Position numbers and translations under genes: made by a program
From: Candidatus Mycobacterium methanotrophicum
Lineage (GTDB): Bacteria; Actinomycetota; Actinomycetes; Mycobacteriales; Mycobacteriaceae
Assembly: GCF_023515995.1 (NCBI RefSeq)
Contig: NZ_CP097320.1
Span: 1,736,001 to 1,800,000, forward strand
Length of the DNA: 64,000 nt
Direction of reading: 5' to 3'
Shown: positions 48,172 to 58,012 of the stretch, in pieces
Layout: each line of letters starts with the position of its first letter
Position numbering within the stretch: the stretch's first letter is position 1
The notes under the pieces: model-generated
Told to the model about the DNA's origin: nothing
Database searches by the model: none
The model's input: the letters and a program-made list of their open reading frames with translations, nothing else

Positions 48172-48958
48172 GGCTTATTGCGGCACCAGCCTCGCGGTGC
48201 GGGTGATTCCCTGCCTGGATGTCGACGACGGCCGGGTGGTCAAAGGTGTCAACTTCGAGAACCTGCGAGACGCAGGTGATCCCGTGGAGCTTGCCGCCGT
48301 ATACGATGCCGAGGGCGCCGACGAGCTGACCTTTCTCGACGTGACCGCGTCGTCGTCAGGGCGGGCCACCATGCTGGAGGTGGTGCGCCGCACGGCCGAG
48401 CAGGTGTTCATCCCGCTCACTGTGGGCGGCGGAGTGCGTACGGTCGCCGACGTCGACGTATTGCTGCGGGCGGGGGCAGACAAGGTGTCGGTCAACACTG
48501 CCGCCATCGCCCGCCCCGAGCTGCTGGCCGAGCTGGCCAATCAGTTCGGGTCTCAGTGCATCGTGTTGTCCGTCGACGCCCGCACTGTGCCGGCCGGCTC
48601 GGACCCGACGCCGTCGGGTTGGGAGGTCACCACCCACGGCGGGCGGCGCGGCGCCGGCATCGACGCCGTCGACTGGGCGGCCCGCGGCGCCGAGCTCGGA
48701 GTGGGGGAGATCCTGCTCAATTCGATGGACGCCGACGGTACCCAGGCCGGCTTCGATTTGGCGATGTTGCGGGCGGTTCGCGCGGCGGTGACGGTGCCGG
48801 TGATCGCCAGCGGAGGCGCAGGTGCAGCGGAACATTTCGCTCCTGCGATTGCCGCGGGTGCCGATGCGGTGTTGGCCGCCAGCGTTTTTCACTTCCGGCA
48901 GCTGACAATAGGCCAGGTGAAGGCGGCCATGGCCGCAGAAGGGATCACCGTGCGTTGA
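48161..48958 (+). CDS. hisF: Imidazole glycerol phosphate synthase, cyclase subunit
   Basis: Partner of HisH. 265 residues from the ATG at 48161 ([20 protein letters not shown]). Motifs: [20 protein letters not shown] (catalytic Asp), [48 protein letters not shown] (second catalytic Asp) and [18 protein letters not shown]. It overlaps the upstream impA and, by TTGA, the downstream hisI. Confidence 0.97.
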   Translation: MSTEAYCGTSLAVRVIPCLDVDDGRVVKGVNFENLRDAGDPVELAAVYDAEGADELTFLDVTASSSGRATMLEVVRRTAEQVFIPLTVGGGVRTVADVDVLLRAGADKVSVNTAAIARPELLAELANQFGSQCIVLSVDARTVPAGSDPTPSGWEVTTHGGRRGAGIDAVDWAARGAELGVGEILLNSMDADGTQAGFDLAMLRAVRAAVTVPVIASGGAGAAEHFAPAIAAGADAVLAASVFHFRQLTIGQVKAAMAAEGITVR

Positions 48959-49302
48959 CGCTGGATCCCGCTATCGCCGCGCGCCTCAAGCGCAATGCCG
49001 ACGGGCTGTTCGCCGCCGTCGTCCAGGAGCGCAGCAGCGGCGACGTGTTGATGGTCGCTTGGATGGACGACGAGGCGCTGGCCCGCACTCTGAAAACCCG
49101 TGAAGGCACGTATTTTTCGCGGTCACGTGGCGCACAGTGGGTGAAGGGGGCGACATCCGGCCACACGCAGCACGTGCATTCGGTGCGGCTGGACTGCGAC
49201 GGCGACGCGGTGCTGCTGCTCGTCGACCAGGTCGGCGGCGCCTGCCACACCGGCGACCACAGCTGCTTCGACGCCGACGTGCTGCTGGAGCCGGACGACT
49301 GA
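48955..49302 (+). CDS. hisI: Phosphoribosyl-AMP cyclohydrolase
   Basis: 115 residues from the TTG at 48955 (overlapping the hisF stop), giving the standard N-terminus [20 protein letters not shown]. Zn2+ enzyme: [40 protein letters not shown] and the Cys pair in [11 protein letters not shown]. Monofunctional, no HisE domain. Last recognised his gene of the operon here. Confidence 0.96.
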   Translation: MTLDPAIAARLKRNADGLFAAVVQERSSGDVLMVAWMDDEALARTLKTREGTYFSRSRGAQWVKGATSGHTQHVHSVRLDCDGDAVLLLVDQVGGACHTGDHSCFDADVLLEPDD

Positions 49303-49365
49303 AGCGGTCTAGCCTGCGCAGCCTGCGGCGCGTGAGGATGGACCAAGGCAAGTGGATGGAGCTAA

Positions 49366-49845
49366 ATGCACGAATCACAGTCGATGGGCAATGTGCGGCC
49401 GGCCCTTGTCGTCGCCGGCGCAGCATTCGGTGTCGCGCTGCTCAGCGCTGGTGTGGTGAGTGCCGCCGATCAGGTCCAGTTGCGGAGCCGAATGGGCAAT
49501 TGGTGTCTCGACGCCCCTGGGGGCGGCAACACCGCGACGGTGATCAATCCCTGCAACGGATCTCACTCCCAGCTGTGGACTATCAACGGCGGACAGATCC
49601 AGAACGTGGCCGTCGCCGGGAATTGCCTGAGCATCGCCAACGCAGCGGACACCACCCCGGTGACCCTCGCACCCTGTCAGAACAACGCGACCAACCAGCA
49701 GTGGAATCAGCAGGCCAACGGCCAGATCACGAGTGCTCTCGGTCCCTGCCTCAACGTCAACGGCGGCGTGGCGAACCGGGGGACTCCTGTGATCGGGTAT
49801 CACTGCATCCCCGATGCAGCCGACGAGCAGTGGGACAGCGTCTGA
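49366..49845 (+). CDS. Secreted ricin-B-lectin (beta-trefoil) protein
   Basis: 159 residues with a signal peptide (VRPALVVAGAAFGVALLSAG, cleavage near VSA-AD). The mature part is one beta-trefoil: NWCLDAPGGGNTATVINPCN, SQLWTINGGQ, NCLSIANAADTTPVTLAPCQ, NQQWNQQANGQ, PCLNVNGG and ADEQWDSV, with Q-x-W-type repeats and paired Cys. It is likely a sugar-binding exported protein. It lies where M. tuberculosis has chaA, so it belongs to the local insertion or rearrangement. Confidence 0.8.
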   Translation: MHESQSMGNVRPALVVAGAAFGVALLSAGVVSAADQVQLRSRMGNWCLDAPGGGNTATVINPCNGSHSQLWTINGGQIQNVAVAGNCLSIANAADTTPVTLAPCQNNATNQQWNQQANGQITSALGPCLNVNGGVANRGTPVIGYHCIPDAADEQWDSV

Positions 49846-49856
49846 CGGTCGCGCTG

Positions 49857-49905
49857 TCAGCCGGCGGCCTCTAATCCGTTGGCGGGGGCCAACACGCCCG
49901 AGGCA
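49857..49905 (-). pseudogene. Scar resembling the C-terminus of the TPM kinase
   Basis: The minus strand reads SGVLAPANGLEAAG-stop. GVLAPA equals part of the TPM domain of the kinase at 53705-55237, and ANGLE..G-stop equals that kinase's last residues, with the roughly 110 residues between them deleted. The 20 bases CGGGCGTGTTGGCCCCCGCC are identical in both places. Confidence 0.45.
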
Positions 49906-49935
49906 GATTCCAGTGAACGTCGCAACACCGAGGTT

Positions 49936-50462
49936 ATGCGGAGGTTGCAGGTGGGAGCACAGCGAAAGACCCGACACGGCGACGTCGAGAAGCAGGAGTG
50001 GTTCGTTCGGCTGATTGCGCAAGGGGTAAGCAACCGGCAGGCGTGCCGGATCGTGGGAATCAACCGCAGGACGGGGACACGCTGGCGCTACGGGCGCACA
50101 ATCCGCAACACTGCCGGCGAGCCGGTGCACTATCCACCGGTGAGTCTTGCAGAACACAGGCCGCGGCATCCTCGATATCTGTCGCTGGCCGAGAGGACGA
50201 CGATCGCCGACCTTCACCGTGCGGGTGTCGGTGTGTGCGGCATCGCCGACGAGCTGGGCAGGGCGGCCTCCACGGTCTCACGGGAGCTGCGCCGCAACGC
50301 GGATGATCAGGGCCGCTACCTGCCTGCTACGGCGGAGCGGCTTACAGTCGAGCGGCAATCCCGGCCGTCGCGGACGCGCCGCTTAGCGCGTGACGAGCAG
50401 CTATGTAATGTCGTCGCCGAGCTGTTGGGCAAGCGGTGGAGTCCCGAACAGATCGGCGGTAG
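49936..50462 (+). pseudogene. N-terminal part of an IS30-family transposase
   Basis: MRRLQVGAQRKTRHGDVEKQ, FVRLIAQGVSNRQACRIVGI, then the IS30 HTH (LSLAERTTIADLHRAGVGVC, ELGRAASTVSRELRRNADDQ) and LLGKRWSPEQIGG. The catalytic DDE domain is missing: the sequence changes at about 50462 into an oxidoreductase fragment, giving a chimeric open frame to 50529. Confidence 0.75.
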
Positions 50463-50925
50463 GCGCCCATGGCGTGCAGGTCGATCCCACCCCGCAAACC
50501 ACTCTCCGCCACATCTACGCCTGCGGTGACGTCAACGGGAAAACCCCGCTGTTCCACGCCGCGGTCCGTCAATCCCTGGCCGCCACGAACAACATCATGG
50601 CCGGTGATCACCGTGCCGATGTCGTGGACTTCCTGTCGACTCCTACGACGGTGTTCACCCTTCCGGCCGCCGCCTATGTGGGTCTGACCCGCACATCCGC
50701 GGTGGCGCAGGGCGTCTCCATCCAGGAGGGCGCCTATTCGTTCGCCGAGGACAGCCGGGCGCAGATCTTCGGCGAAACCGGCGACGATCGGCCAGATCGG
50801 GCTCGCTGTGTCTCGTGGCCTGGACGCTGGGGACCTCGCCGCCTTCGCCGACCAGCACCCGATGAGCGCCGAGGGCATCTCCCGAGCCGCCCGCAGCCTC
50901 TTTTGGCTTCAGCACTTCTCGCGTC
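50463..50925 (+). pseudogene. C-terminal fragment of a MerA/Lpd-like FAD-dependent oxidoreductase
   Basis: Reads GVQVDPTPQTTLRHIYACGD, VNGKTPLFHAAVRQSLAATN and PTTVFTLPAAAYVGLTRTSA, the NAD-domain end and dimerisation domain of pyridine nucleotide-disulfide oxidoreductases. After 50775 the homology continues in another frame (IGQIGLAVSRGLDAGDLAAF, ADQHPMSAEGISRAARSLF). The FAD domain and redox Cys pair are absent and there is a deletion plus frameshift before the C-terminus. Confidence 0.7.
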
Positions 50926-50939
50926 GTCCCCGCCCACCA

Positions 50940-51500
50940 TGGTGGCCGTGAGCACCCCCGGGACTGTGCCGCCCACCGCCGCAACCGTCCCCGCAGCCTT
51001 CGCCGCCGCGCCGGTGCCACCCTCGGCCGCCGCCCAGCGGCCGACCTGACAGCGCGGCTTCGAAGGCCCTCAGGTGATTCTCGGAAGCGGCTCGCAGGTG
51101 TTCGTACACTCTCAGGATTGCCGGCTGGTCACTGCCGTCCGCGGCCGCCGACAGGTCGGCGATGTCACCGGTTTCGAGTTCGATCCCGGCCGCGCATGCT
51201 GCTGCCACCGACGTCAGCCCCCGGGCGAGCCACGTGTCGTAGGCGTCCTGCAGTTCGGTCTCGGCGTAGACACCGGCGGGCTGTCCTACCGACGGATCGG
51301 GGACGCTGTAGCGCTGGAGCAGCCGCCCGATCGCCTAGTAATGGCGCTGCTCGCTGGTGGCGATGTTGTCGAAGATCGGTACACCCCAAGCCTGGTGGAA
51401 CCTCTGGTACAAGTCGCGCGCCAGTCGTTCCTCCTCGCGCATCAGCACTAGATCGGCCCGCTCGTCATCCGACAGCGGACCACCGGGGTGCCGGCTGCCG
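50940..51500 (-). pseudogene. DUF2202 ferritin-like protein gene with an internal amber codon
   Basis: The minus strand reads PGGPLSDDERADLVLMREEE, RLARDLYQRFHQAWGVPIFD, NIATSEQRHY, then TAG (51335-51337), then AIGRLLQRYSVPDPSVGQPA, TELQDAYDTWLARGLTS and the four-helix remainder to AFEAALSGRPL. Apart from the TAG the fold is complete: E-E-x-x-x-A-R-D and S-E-Q-R-H are the di-metal motifs of this family. The first residues and signal peptide are also unclear. Confidence 0.65.
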
Positions 51501-51590
51501 AGTGCGGTTGCCGTTCATCGAAGACTCCATTCTTGGCCGGTGGGCCGGTCGCGTGGGCAGGGATTCGGTCAACGCACCGACCGTGATCTG

Positions 51591-52325
51591 CTAGGTGGCG
51601 CCATCAGCGCGTATCGCGGATTCGACCTCGTCGGCGGTGATCTGTTTGGTGCAAAAGAACCAGTCTTGGCATTCGACGCCGTCGACGTGACCGTCCATCC
51701 GCTCCTTGGCGGTTCCGCAGGTGCCCGCGGTGGGGACGATCACGGAATCACCCGGGCGCCAGTCCGCCGGCGTCGCGACATCGAAGTGGTCGGCCGTCTG
51801 CAGAGCCTTCACGACACGCAGCAACTCGTCGAAGTTGCGGCCGAGGCTCAACGGGTAGTAGATGATGGCCCGGATCACGCCCTTGGGGTCGATCACGAAG
51901 ACCGCGCGCACCGCCTTGGTGGAGTCTTCGCCGGGCATGATCATCCCGTATTTCTGCGCAATCGACATCGACACGTCTTCGATGAGCGGGAAAGTCACCT
52001 CCACCTCACGCATGTCACGGAAGGTGATCTTGTCCTTGATCGTGCGCAACCAGGCGATGTGGCTGGCGAGTCCGTCGACGGACAACCCAACCAACTCGGT
52101 GTTGTAGGCGGCGAAGTGCTGTTGCATCGAGGCGAAGGTCATGAATTCGCTGGTGCACACCGGGGTGAAGTCGGCCGGGTGGGAGAACAGGATCACCCAT
52201 TTGCCGGCGTAGTCGGCAGGGAAGTTGATTTCCCCCTGGGTGGTGGCGGCGCTGAACGCGGGAGCCGGGTCACCGATACGGGGCATGCTCGTCAAGTGCT
52301 GGTCGGTATCTGGGGCACTGGTCAT
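51591..52325 (-). CDS. Peroxiredoxin (Prx6/1-Cys-like group)
   Basis: Reduces H2O2 and organic peroxides. 244 residues, intact, ATG at 52325 with GAAAGGATCACC upstream. The peroxidatic Cys is in HPADFTPVCTSEFMTF (about residue 57); LVGLSVDGLASHIAW and RAIIYYPLSLGRNFDELLRV are typical of the Prx6 group. The C-terminal extension has further Cys (GTCGTAKERMDG, VECQDWFFCTKQ), as in archaeal-type members. It is the only intact enzyme gene in a decayed patch. Confidence 0.9.
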   Translation of the reverse strand: MTSAPDTDQHLTSMPRIGDPAPAFSAATTQGEINFPADYAGKWVILFSHPADFTPVCTSEFMTFASMQQHFAAYNTELVGLSVDGLASHIAWLRTIKDKITFRDMREVEVTFPLIEDVSMSIAQKYGMIMPGEDSTKAVRAVFVIDPKGVIRAIIYYPLSLGRNFDELLRVVKALQTADHFDVATPADWRPGDSVIVPTAGTCGTAKERMDGHVDGVECQDWFFCTKQITADEVESAIRADGAT

Positions 52326-52366
52326 GGTGATCCTTTCAGGCCTGCATCAGTAGTATTCGCAACACA

Positions 52367-52380
52367 TACCCTACCGGGTA
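52367..52380. promoter_or_regulatory. Short palindrome upstream of the peroxiredoxin gene
   Basis: TACCC-tacc-GGGTA, 42 bases upstream of the peroxiredoxin ATG. A five-base-arm inverted repeat at the promoter could be an operator, but it is short and could be chance. Confidence 0.3.
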
Positions 52381-52422
52381 CATTCCGTGGTGTTCGTTCC
52401 GTGGTGATCGTGAGCATCCGCG

Positions 52423-53192
52423 TTATGTGCGTAGACCCGACACCGCCTCGGACTCGGTGATGACCTCACGGTGACGGCCGACGTGGGATTCGGCGCGCAT
52501 GCGCGCCACCATGTCCGGATGGTGCAGTTCGGACGCCCGACGTTCGGAACGAATCCGTGGTAACTCGTAGAAGTTGTGCCGCGGCGGCGGGCAGCTGGTG
52601 GCCCACTCCAGCGAATTGCCGTAACCCCACGGGTCATCGACAGTGACGGGCTCGCCGTAACGCCAGGATTTGACCACAGATCACCGCCCGCTCCGGGGCT
52701 GTGGATGGCGTCGGCCAGCGGGGTGTAGGCGGTCCAGCCGAAATCGGCGGCGCCGCCGGGGGTGATGAAGCCGGCGAGTGTGATCAGCGCGCCGAACAGA
52801 AACAGCCAGTAGGAAAACGCGTTCAGTCGGGGGAACGCCACGTCGGGGGCCCCGATCTGCAGCGGCAGCACCAGGTTGGCAAAACCGAACACGATCGGGG
52901 TCGCATACAGCAGCAGCATGATGGTGCCGTGCATGGTGAACAGCTGGTTGTATTGCTCATTGGACAAGAACTGCAGTCCCGGCGAAGCAAGCTCGGTGCG
53001 CATGAACAGAGCCATCAGCCCGCCCACGAAAAACAGCGCGTAGCAGGTCACCACGTACATGATCCCGATCGTCTTGTGGTCGGTCGTCGTGACCAGGCGG
53101 TAAATCAGATTTCCCTTGGGGCCCAACCGGGCCGGGAACGGCCGCCGCGCTCGCAGCGAAGAAGAAGAAATAGAGGGCGTCTCAACGGTCAT
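52423..53192 (-). pseudogene. Cytochrome c oxidase subunit I (ctaD) with a large internal deletion
   Basis: The N-terminal part is intact ([60 protein letters not shown]) to SPGAGGDLW. It then joins, out of frame, to the extreme C-terminus ([40 protein letters not shown]). Roughly 350-380 residues, including most of the heme and CuB ligands, are missing. The fusion near 52675 cannot make an oxidase. Confidence 0.88.
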
Positions 53193-53704
53193 AGCCGCTC
53201 CTCCCGGTCGGACTGGTCGTGGACCGGCAGCTCCTCATGCGGGGCAACTACTTTGTCGACGGTGCGCCGGATTCGGTCCCCGTTAAAGGGCCGCGTCGGG
53301 CCGTGACTATGCCCCCAGGGGTATAAGAGAATGACGGACAAAGCGCTGTCCGCGAGGGGGGCCGCCGTCAGCGCCGTCCCCTGGCTCGGCTCGGCTGGCC
53401 GTTCGTCGAACTCCTCCCGTCGCGCCTTGCCGCACCAGACGTTGCCCTGGCGAGCGCGCTGCGCGGGGCGTGCGCCGCACCTGGTACGAGGTTCCGTTCG
53501 GCCAAGGTAACGTACGGATGATCGACCTTCGGGGAAATCCGGTGAGTGGCTTTGTCTCGGCGGACATTCCGGCTCCAATCTTCACGCCTCCGCCTTCACC
53601 GCCTCCGCCACCGCCGCACCCCTTCTGCACCCCGCGAGGCAACTTGGTCATCATCCCACCGATCTGCGACGAGATCGGGGCGCCTGACTGACGGCTAGCA
53701 GGTT
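53193..53704. other. Intergenic region with a copper-operator-like palindrome and a small open frame
   Basis: 53308-53325 (TATGCCCCCAGGGGTATA) is an imperfect palindrome similar in look to CsoR-type copper operators, upstream of the ctaD pseudogene. 53470-53691 is open for 73 codons from a GTG (or 59 from an ATG at 53518: MIDLRGNPVSGFVSADIPAP, then a Pro-rich run and PFCTPRGNLVIIPPICDEIG). I cannot tell whether it is a real small gene. Confidence 0.35.
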
Positions 53705-55237
53705 CTAGCCGATGCTCTCCAAGCCATTGGCTGCGGCCACCGCCGCGCGGGCCCATTCGCCGTTGCGCACAGCGGGTTCGATGCGATTGCGCCGGATGGC
53801 CTCGACGTTGGCGGGCGTTGCGCCCGGGACATCGCTCGGTACGCGGAACGAGAATCGGTGCGCTTCGGTGGCGATCGCCAAAAGCCCGTCGGTGTTACTA
53901 AACCCGTTGGCGCGCATCGTTTCCTCCGCCCACCTCAAGGGGGTGAGCCCGCCGAAATCGTTGACGTACACCACCCAAAGGTGCACGTTACGTTGAGCGT
54001 AAAGCCGGTTGATGGCAGCCTCCACGGCGGCTCGGCCGGCGGGGGCCAACACGCCCGTCTGATCGGTGATGTATCTCGTGAGCTGGATCGATGACGGCGC
54101 CGCGGGCACACCTGCGCCTGGCTGGCTTGGGACCAAGCTGGCGCCGTCGGTCGGCGGGTTGGCCGCGGTGGGTGCGCTTTGGCCCGGCAGGTGCGCGTGA
54201 CGACGCATCATATCGACGCCCACTACTGCCGCCACCGCGAGCAGCACCACCGTCACCACGACCGATACCCACAGCGCTGGCGGCAACCGCCGACGCGGGG
54301 CTTGCGCCGGCGTGGACTGTGGCGTGGCAGCAAGCGTCGTCGGTGCCGAGGCTGCCTGGGCGGCAAGCGTGTTCGCCGCCGCGGCCGTCCTCGGCTGGCC
54401 GGTCAGTGCCGTCGCGAAATCCGAACAGGTACGGTAGCGGCCACCGGGATCCTTTGCCAGCACTTTGGTGATCACGCCGTTGAGTGCCGCGAGCTCGGGT
54501 CGTCGGTCGCCGATCAGTGGGGGAGGCGCGGACAGGTGTTGGCTGATGACCACTGCCGGATTGGAGTTCTGATACGGCGCCGCTCCGGTCAGCAGGTGAA
54601 AAGCGGTGCAACCAAGCGCGTATTGGTCGGCCCGCCCGTCGATATCAGAACCCATGAGTTGTTCAGGCGCCGCGTAGGCCGTGGTCCCGACCACCATGTT
54701 GGTAGCGGTCAGGCCGCTGATATCACCGACGTCTTTGGCAATGCCGAAGTCGGCCAACAAGATCCGGCGTGCTGGCGGATCGGCTTCGGTCAGCAGGATA
54801 TTGGCGGGCTTGACGTCTCGGTGCAGCAGTCCGCGTTGATTCGCGTAGTCGAGCGCGTCAGCGACGGCGCTGACAATCTCGAACACCTCAACTTTGGGCA
54901 GCCCGGAAGGAAACCGGGTGCGCAGCAATTCGGCGGCATCGGTGCCCTCGACGTAATCCATTGACAGCCACAGCTGTCCCTCGAACTCGCCGCGGTCGTG
55001 GATGCCGACGATGTGGGGATGCCACAACTCGGCGGCGATGTCGGCTTCGCGGCTGAATCGCTGCCGATACTCGGCGTCCGCGGTCAGGCCGGCCGGCAGC
55101 ACCTTCAGGGCGTCCCGGCGGGGCAGCCGCGGATGCCGGGCCAGATAGACCTCACCCATTCCGCCGGACCCCAACCGCCGCACGATCGTGTATCCGGCGA
55201 ACACATCGCCTTCGCCCAGGCCCCGGTTCAGCGGCAT
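53705..55237 (-). CDS. Membrane Ser/Thr protein kinase with extracytoplasmic TPM domain
   Basis: 510 residues. Residues about 12-275 are a Hanks-type kinase: [17 protein letters not shown], Lys in DALKVLP, catalytic [23 protein letters not shown], and [21 protein letters not shown] Pro/Thr-rich linker, one membrane segment ([20 protein letters not shown], about 322-342) and an outside domain from about residue 385 ([55 protein letters not shown]) follow. The outside part matches the TPM fold. The signal sensed is unknown. No substrate gene is obvious nearby. Confidence 0.87.
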   Translation of the reverse strand: MPLNRGLGEGDVFAGYTIVRRLGSGGMGEVYLARHPRLPRRDALKVLPAGLTADAEYRQRFSREADIAAELWHPHIVGIHDRGEFEGQLWLSMDYVEGTDAAELLRTRFPSGLPKVEVFEIVSAVADALDYANQRGLLHRDVKPANILLTEADPPARRILLADFGIAKDVGDISGLTATNMVVGTTAYAAPEQLMGSDIDGRADQYALGCTAFHLLTGAAPYQNSNPAVVISQHLSAPPPLIGDRRPELAALNGVITKVLAKDPGGRYRTCSDFATALTGQPRTAAAANTLAAQAASAPTTLAATPQSTPAQAPRRRLPPALWVSVVVTVVLLAVAAVVGVDMMRRHAHLPGQSAPTAANPPTDGASLVPSQPGAGVPAAPSSIQLTRYITDQTGVLAPAGRAAVEAAINRLYAQRNVHLWVVYVNDFGGLTPLRWAEETMRANGFSNTDGLLAIATEAHRFSFRVPSDVPGATPANVEAIRRNRIEPAVRNGEWARAAVAAANGLESIG

Positions 55238-55261
55238 GCGAGCATGCTACAAAGGCGCCGG

Positions 55262-55720
55262 CTAGCTGCGGGCCCGCAACGTCTGTAACGCCTTGTCGGC
55301 GTGCGTGTCCATGCTGATCTCGCTGGAGATCACGTCGAGCACCTTGCGATCGGTGTCGATGACGAACGTGGTGCGCTTGACCGGCATCAACTTGCCGAGC
55401 AGCCGCCGCTTGACGCCGAACTGGGCGGCGACCGCACCATCGGTGTCGGACAGCAGGGGGTAGTCGAAACGCTGTGTGTCGGCGAATTTGGCTTGCTTTG
55501 CAACGGGATCGACGCTGATGCCGACGCGGTTGGCGCCCACGGCAGCGAATTCGCCCGCCAAGTCGCGGAAGTGGCACGCCTCCTTGGTGCAGCCGGGTGT
55601 CATTGCGGCGGGGTAGAAGAACAGCACCACGGGTCCGTCGGACAGCAGGGCGCTCAGCTTGCGCGGGGTCCCAGTCTGATCGGGCAGCTCGAAGTCGGCC
55701 ACGGTGTCACCGGTCTTCAT
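55262..55720 (-). CDS. bcpB: Bcp/PrxQ-type peroxiredoxin
   Basis: Thiol peroxidase. 152 residues from the ATG at 55720 ([20 protein letters not shown]); a GTG two codons upstream (55726) is possible. The peroxidatic Cys is in [20 protein letters not shown], with the PrxQ-type second Cys five residues later. It matches M. tuberculosis Rv1608c and its position next to trpE. Divergent from trpE, with about 50 bases between the starts. Confidence 0.94.
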   Translation of the reverse strand: MKTGDTVADFELPDQTGTPRKLSALLSDGPVVLFFYPAAMTPGCTKEACHFRDLAGEFAAVGANRVGISVDPVAKQAKFADTQRFDYPLLSDTDGAVAAQFGVKRRLLGKLMPVKRTTFVIDTDRKVLDVISSEISMDTHADKALQTLRARS

Positions 55721-55771
55721 GGCCACCTACGCTACGCCGGAGGTCAACGAAGCATCTGGGAAGATAGAAAG

Positions 55772-57313
55772 GTGCACGCCAATCTCGACGCCGCCACCAC
55801 CTCGCGGGATGATTTCCACGCGTTAGCGGCCGAGCATCGCGTGGTGCCGGTGACCCGCAAGGTCTTAGCCGATGCCGAGACGCCATTGTCCGCCTACCGC
55901 AAGCTGGCGGCCAACCGGCCGGGCACCTTTCTGCTGGAATCAGCCGAGAACGGCCGGTCCTGGTCGCGGTGGTCGTTCATCGGCGCCGGCGCGCCGTCGG
56001 CATTGACAGTGCGTGACGGCGAGGCCGTGTGGCTCGGCACGCCGCTCCATGACGCTCCTACCGGCGGGGACCCGCTGCAAGCCCTGCGCGCGACGTGCGA
56101 ATTGCTTGCCACTCCCGCTTTGCCGGGGTTACCGCCGTTGTCGAGCGGCATGGTCGGCTTCTTCGCCTACGACCTGGTGCGACGCCTGGAACGGCTGCCT
56201 GAGTTGGCCGTCGACGACCTCAACTTGCCCGACATGCTGCTGCTGCTGGCCACCGACGTGGCGGCCGTCGACCACCACGAGGGCACCATCACGTTGATCG
56301 CCAACGCGGTGAACTGGAACGGCACCGACGAAAGGGTCGACGAGGCTTACGACGACGCCATCGCGCGGTTGGACGTGATGACCGCCGCGCTGGGTCAGCC
56401 GCTGTCCTCGACAGTCGCCACGTTCAGCCGACCCGAACCGCGGTACCGCGCGCAGCGCACCGTCGAGGAATACGGGAAGATCGTCGACCACCTCGTCGAG
56501 CAGATTGCGGCCGGCGAAGCGTTTCAGGTGGTGCCCTCGCAACGCTTCGAGATGGACACCGACGTCGATCCGATCGACGTCTACCGGATGCTGCGGGCGA
56601 CCAATCCAAGCCCCTACATGTATCTGCTGCATGTACCGAATAGCGTTGGCGGAACGGATTTCTCAATCGTAGGATCCAGTCCGGAGGCGCTGGTCACCGT
56701 CAACGACGGGTGGGCAACGACCCATCCGATTGCCGGAACCCGGTGGCGCGGTCACACCGAAGAAGAGGATCAGCTGCTGGAAAAGGAGTTGCTGGCCGAC
56801 GACAAGGAACTCGCCGAGCACCTGATGCTGGTCGACTTGGGCCGTAACGACCTGGGCCGGGTCTGTGTGCCGGGCAGCGTCCGCGTCGAGGACTACAGCC
56901 ACATCGAGCGTTACAGCCACGTCATGCACCTGGTGTCCACGGTCACCGGAATGCTGGCCGAGGGGCGCAGCGCCCTGGACGCCGTCACTGCCTGCTTCCC
57001 GGCCGGGACGCTGTCCGGTGCCCCGAAGGTGCGCGCCATGGAACTGATCGAAGAGGTCGAAATGACCCGCCGCGGTCTCTACGGCGGCGTAATCGGCTAC
57101 CTCGACTTTGCCGGTAACGCCGACTTTGCGATCGCGATCCGCACTGCCCTGATGCGCGACGGCACCGCCCACGTTCAAGCCGGCGGGGGCGTCGTGGCCG
57201 ACTCCAACGGCCCCTACGAGCACACCGAGGCGACGAACAAGGCGCGGGCCGTGCTCAACGCGATCGCCGCGGCAGAAACCCTGACCGGTCCGGAGACGGC
57301 GCAGGATGGCTGA
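55772..57313 (+). CDS. trpE: Anthranilate synthase component I
   Basis: Chorismate to anthranilate, with a TrpG-type glutaminase encoded elsewhere. 513 residues from the GTG at 55772 ([20 protein letters not shown]). It has the tryptophan feedback motif [18 protein letters not shown] (L-L-E-S), [30 protein letters not shown], and the C-terminal [16 protein letters not shown] and [16 protein letters not shown]. First gene of the trp operon; overlaps the next gene by eight bases. No leader peptide was identified in the short upstream gap. Confidence 0.97.
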   Translation: MHANLDAATTSRDDFHALAAEHRVVPVTRKVLADAETPLSAYRKLAANRPGTFLLESAENGRSWSRWSFIGAGAPSALTVRDGEAVWLGTPLHDAPTGGDPLQALRATCELLATPALPGLPPLSSGMVGFFAYDLVRRLERLPELAVDDLNLPDMLLLLATDVAAVDHHEGTITLIANAVNWNGTDERVDEAYDDAIARLDVMTAALGQPLSSTVATFSRPEPRYRAQRTVEEYGKIVDHLVEQIAAGEAFQVVPSQRFEMDTDVDPIDVYRMLRATNPSPYMYLLHVPNSVGGTDFSIVGSSPEALVTVNDGWATTHPIAGTRWRGHTEEEDQLLEKELLADDKELAEHLMLVDLGRNDLGRVCVPGSVRVEDYSHIERYSHVMHLVSTVTGMLAEGRSALDAVTACFPAGTLSGAPKVRAMELIEEVEMTRRGLYGGVIGYLDFAGNADFAIAIRTALMRDGTAHVQAGGGVVADSNGPYEHTEATNKARAVLNAIAAAETLTGPETAQDG

Positions 57314-57926
57314 CGCCGCGCCCGGCCGCCCGGATCGGCGGACCCTGCGGATAGCGCAGGCCCTGCTGGTGGTGGCCGCCGCCGGGTTGTGGGCGGCATC
57401 CCGGCTGACCTGGGTGGACCTGCGGACATTCGACGGGCTGAGCCCGCCAAAATTGACCACGCTGTCTGGCGCGGCATGGTCATCGGCCCTGGTCCCGTTG
57501 GCGCTGCTGCTGCTGGCCACCGCCGTCGCCGCGTTGGCGGTGCGGGGCTGGCCGCTGCGGATCCTCGCGATGCTGGTGGCCGTCGCCAGCCTGGCGACCG
57601 GCTATCTGGCGATCAGCACGTTGGTCACCCCGGATGTGGCCGTGCGAGCCGCTGACCTCGCGCACGTCCCGGTGCTGTGGTTGGTAGGCAGCCAGCGGCA
57701 TTACCCCGGTCCGGCGATCACCCTGGCGACTGCGCTGTGCACGCTGGTCGCCGCCGTGCTGTCGATGCGCTCGGCGACCTCGGCTCGCGGCACTGGCGCC
57801 AAATACGTCACACCCGCGGCGCGCCGGTCACTGGCGCAGCGCAACGAGAAGACTATCTCGGAGCGGATGATCTGGGATGCCCTCGACGAAGGCGAGGACC
57901 CAACCGATCACACCGAGGGTCGGTGA
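57306..57926 (+). CDS. TIGR02234-type membrane protein of the trp region
   Basis: 206 residues with four hydrophobic helices ([78 protein letters not shown]) and a basic tail ([20 protein letters not shown]). The family is known only from actinobacterial trp operons (M. tuberculosis Rv1610). A role in tryptophan uptake or enzyme organisation is conjecture. Confidence 0.92.
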   Translation: MADAAPGRPDRRTLRIAQALLVVAAAGLWAASRLTWVDLRTFDGLSPPKLTTLSGAAWSSALVPLALLLLATAVAALAVRGWPLRILAMLVAVASLATGYLAISTLVTPDVAVRAADLAHVPVLWLVGSQRHYPGPAITLATALCTLVAAVLSMRSATSARGTGAKYVTPAARRSLAQRNEKTISERMIWDALDEGEDPTDHTEGR

Positions 57927-58012
57927 CGGACCGCGCGCCGACGGTCGCTACCCTTCGAGGGACGCCGTTGATCTGCTGGGCAGCCCTAGGGCAAAAGGGG
58001 AAAAGGACCGAC

